Assembly (NCBI GenBank): GCA_029245065.1
Contig: JAQWQB010000066.1
Coordinates: forward strand, 1-50,361
Source: Flavobacteriales bacterium
GTDB lineage: Bacteria; Bacteroidota; Bacteroidia; Flavobacteriales_D; Sanyastnellaceae
Direction of reading: 5' to 3'
DNA length: 50,361 nt
How positions within the stretch are numbered: the first letter of the stretch is position 1; each line of letters starts with the position of its first letter. This document shows positions 49,699 to 50,361 of the stretch, piece after piece. Both the position numbers and the translations under genes were made by a program. Below the pieces are notes generated by a model, which searched no databases, was not told the origin of the DNA, and worked only from the letters and a program-made list of their open reading frames with translations.

Positions 49699-50361
49699 AT
49701 GTTTACCACCCTAGAGCATTACGTACGGCTTACCATCTTTTCTCTCTCGAATATGGATGTAAGAGGAGCGGAGGTAATAACAGTAGCTGCAGAACCATCA
49801 GTTACTTGCTTTGGGAATCAAACCAGGCAAGTCGACGACGGTTCATGCTTTTATCTGTTAGAAGATTTCGCACCATTACTTACTGTTAATCCAGATGGCC
49901 AAGTAATAACCATATCGAGTTCACCAGCTTTAAATACTCCACTGCCTGCAGGAATGCACACAGTGGATTTGTTGATTTCAGGAGATGGTGGATTCTCCGA
50001 AACCTGCACTTTCTCGCTCACAGTGGAAGACACAGAACTTCCAACCATTGCTTGTCCGTCATTGCAGACGCGCTTGGTAAATGGCAGCTGTAACTAAACG
50101 GTGGAAGACTTCACCTTGTTGGCAACAGCGGAAGATAACTGCAGTGTTCAATCGGTAACACAATCCATTCCATCAGGAACGGTGCTATCAACGGGGTCTT
50201 ATTCAATCACCTTGGAAGTAACAGACGCCTCTGGAAACACGGCAGACTGCACCTTCGATCTCAATGTAAACGACACAGAACTTCCGACTATAGCTTGTCC
50301 GTCGACACAGACGCGCTTGGTGAATGGCAGGTATCGAAATCGGATCCACTATTCGAAGAGG
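49699..50361 (+). pseudogene. HYR (hyalin) repeat surface protein, interrupted and cut by the window end
   Basis: The frame from ATG 49699 gives 132 residues ending NGSCN, then TAA at 50095-50097. Past this stop the same frame stays open to the window end and is clearly homologous: TVEDFTLLATAEDNCSVQSV, then TGSYSITLEVTDASGNTADC, then NDTELPTIACPSTQTRLVNG. These are HYR-domain repeats of 81 codons with Cys pairs, found in secreted gliding or adhesion proteins of Bacteroidota. A strong signal peptide is lacking at the start. One base change (TAA for a Tyr codon) would restore the frame, so this is a decayed gene, a phase variant or an assembly error. Confidence 0.7.
50032..50331 (+). repeat. 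HYR-domain tandem repeat
   Basis: The segment ACAGAACTTCC..GCTTGTCCGTC..CAGACGCGCTTGGT.AATGGCAG at 50032-50088 recurs at 50275-50331 after 243 bp (81 codons), with only silent and a few changed bases. After the second copy the sequence departs from the pattern. Confidence 0.8.

Noticed and set aside
1-50361. tRNA, rRNA, CRISPR arrays, prophage or complete insertion sequences
   Set aside because: No cloverleaf with TTCRA arm, no regularly spaced direct repeats, no phage or transposase genes were seen on either strand by reading; a tRNAscan or ISfinder run was not possible.

Overview
This 50.4 kb window comes from a member of the Bacteroidota, most likely the order Flavobacteriales (Cryomorphaceae/Schleiferiaceae-like). 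The evidence is the gene content and order (nadK, DUF6089, uppS, bamA, two ompH genes, murI; the GbsR/TIGR01777 pair; CysM with a JAMM protease and a MoaD-like carrier; a hyalin-repeat cell-surface protein) and the recurring promoter pattern TTG - 17 to 22 bp - TAnnTTTG, which is the Bacteroidota signature. No rRNA, tRNA, CRISPR array, prophage or intact insertion sequence was seen. Placement below phylum level is inference.

Layout. 1-2.3 kb: end of an FAD oxidoreductase, then a GbsR/MarR regulator, a small membrane protein and a TIGR01777 epimerase-like protein; an inverted repeat shared by two promoters suggests one small regulon. 2.3-6.2 kb: ferritin, then a YfiR-like/TPR/HAMP-SpoIIE phosphatase signalling operon. 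6.2-9.1 kb: universal stress protein, a predicted 108-nt structured RNA with its own promoter and terminator, and a CLC channel with CBS domains. 9.1-12.1 kb (minus): di-heme peroxidase, alpha/beta hydrolase, pdxJ. 12.2-20.1 kb (plus): CBS protein, nadK, DUF6089 barrel, uppS, bamA, two ompH genes and murI, an envelope-building block. 20.1-25.8 kb: gamma carbonic anhydrase, arylamine N-acetyltransferase, a GH109-type oxidoreductase-like glycosidase, a class C beta-lactamase-like hydrolase and a truncated TPR protein. 26-37 kb (minus): comM, gmhA, a 460-bp repeat-rich spacer, dsbD, a queuosine-precursor transporter, tilS, pabB, hemH and lpdA. 37-46.2 kb (plus): an RND/MMPL exporter, rfbA, polyprenyl synthetase, a small unknown protein and sucAB; lpdA nearby supplies the E3 subunit for SucAB.

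The most interesting region is 46.3-49.5 kb (minus). Four tightly packed genes encode a complete sulfur-carrier route to cysteine: a CysM-type synthase, a JAMM/Mec-type protease, a MoaD/ThiS/CysO-type carrier ending Gly-Gly-Ala-Ile, and a MoeB/MoeZ-type activating enzyme with a rhodanese domain. Upstream lie two tiny cysteine-rich ORFs in series (15 codons with Cys-Cys-Trp-Cys; 24 codons with five Cys in a row). Each is followed by an intrinsic terminator, and each carries at or just past its stop codon a segment complementary to the 5' arm of that terminator. This is the geometry of ribosome-mediated cysteine attenuation, in tandem, behind one TAnnTTTG promoter. It explains how the operon would be switched on when charged tRNA-Cys is scarce.

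The window ends inside a hyalin-repeat (HYR) surface protein gene that is interrupted by an in-frame TAA and whose last repeat diverges abruptly, suggesting decay or a misassembled contig end.
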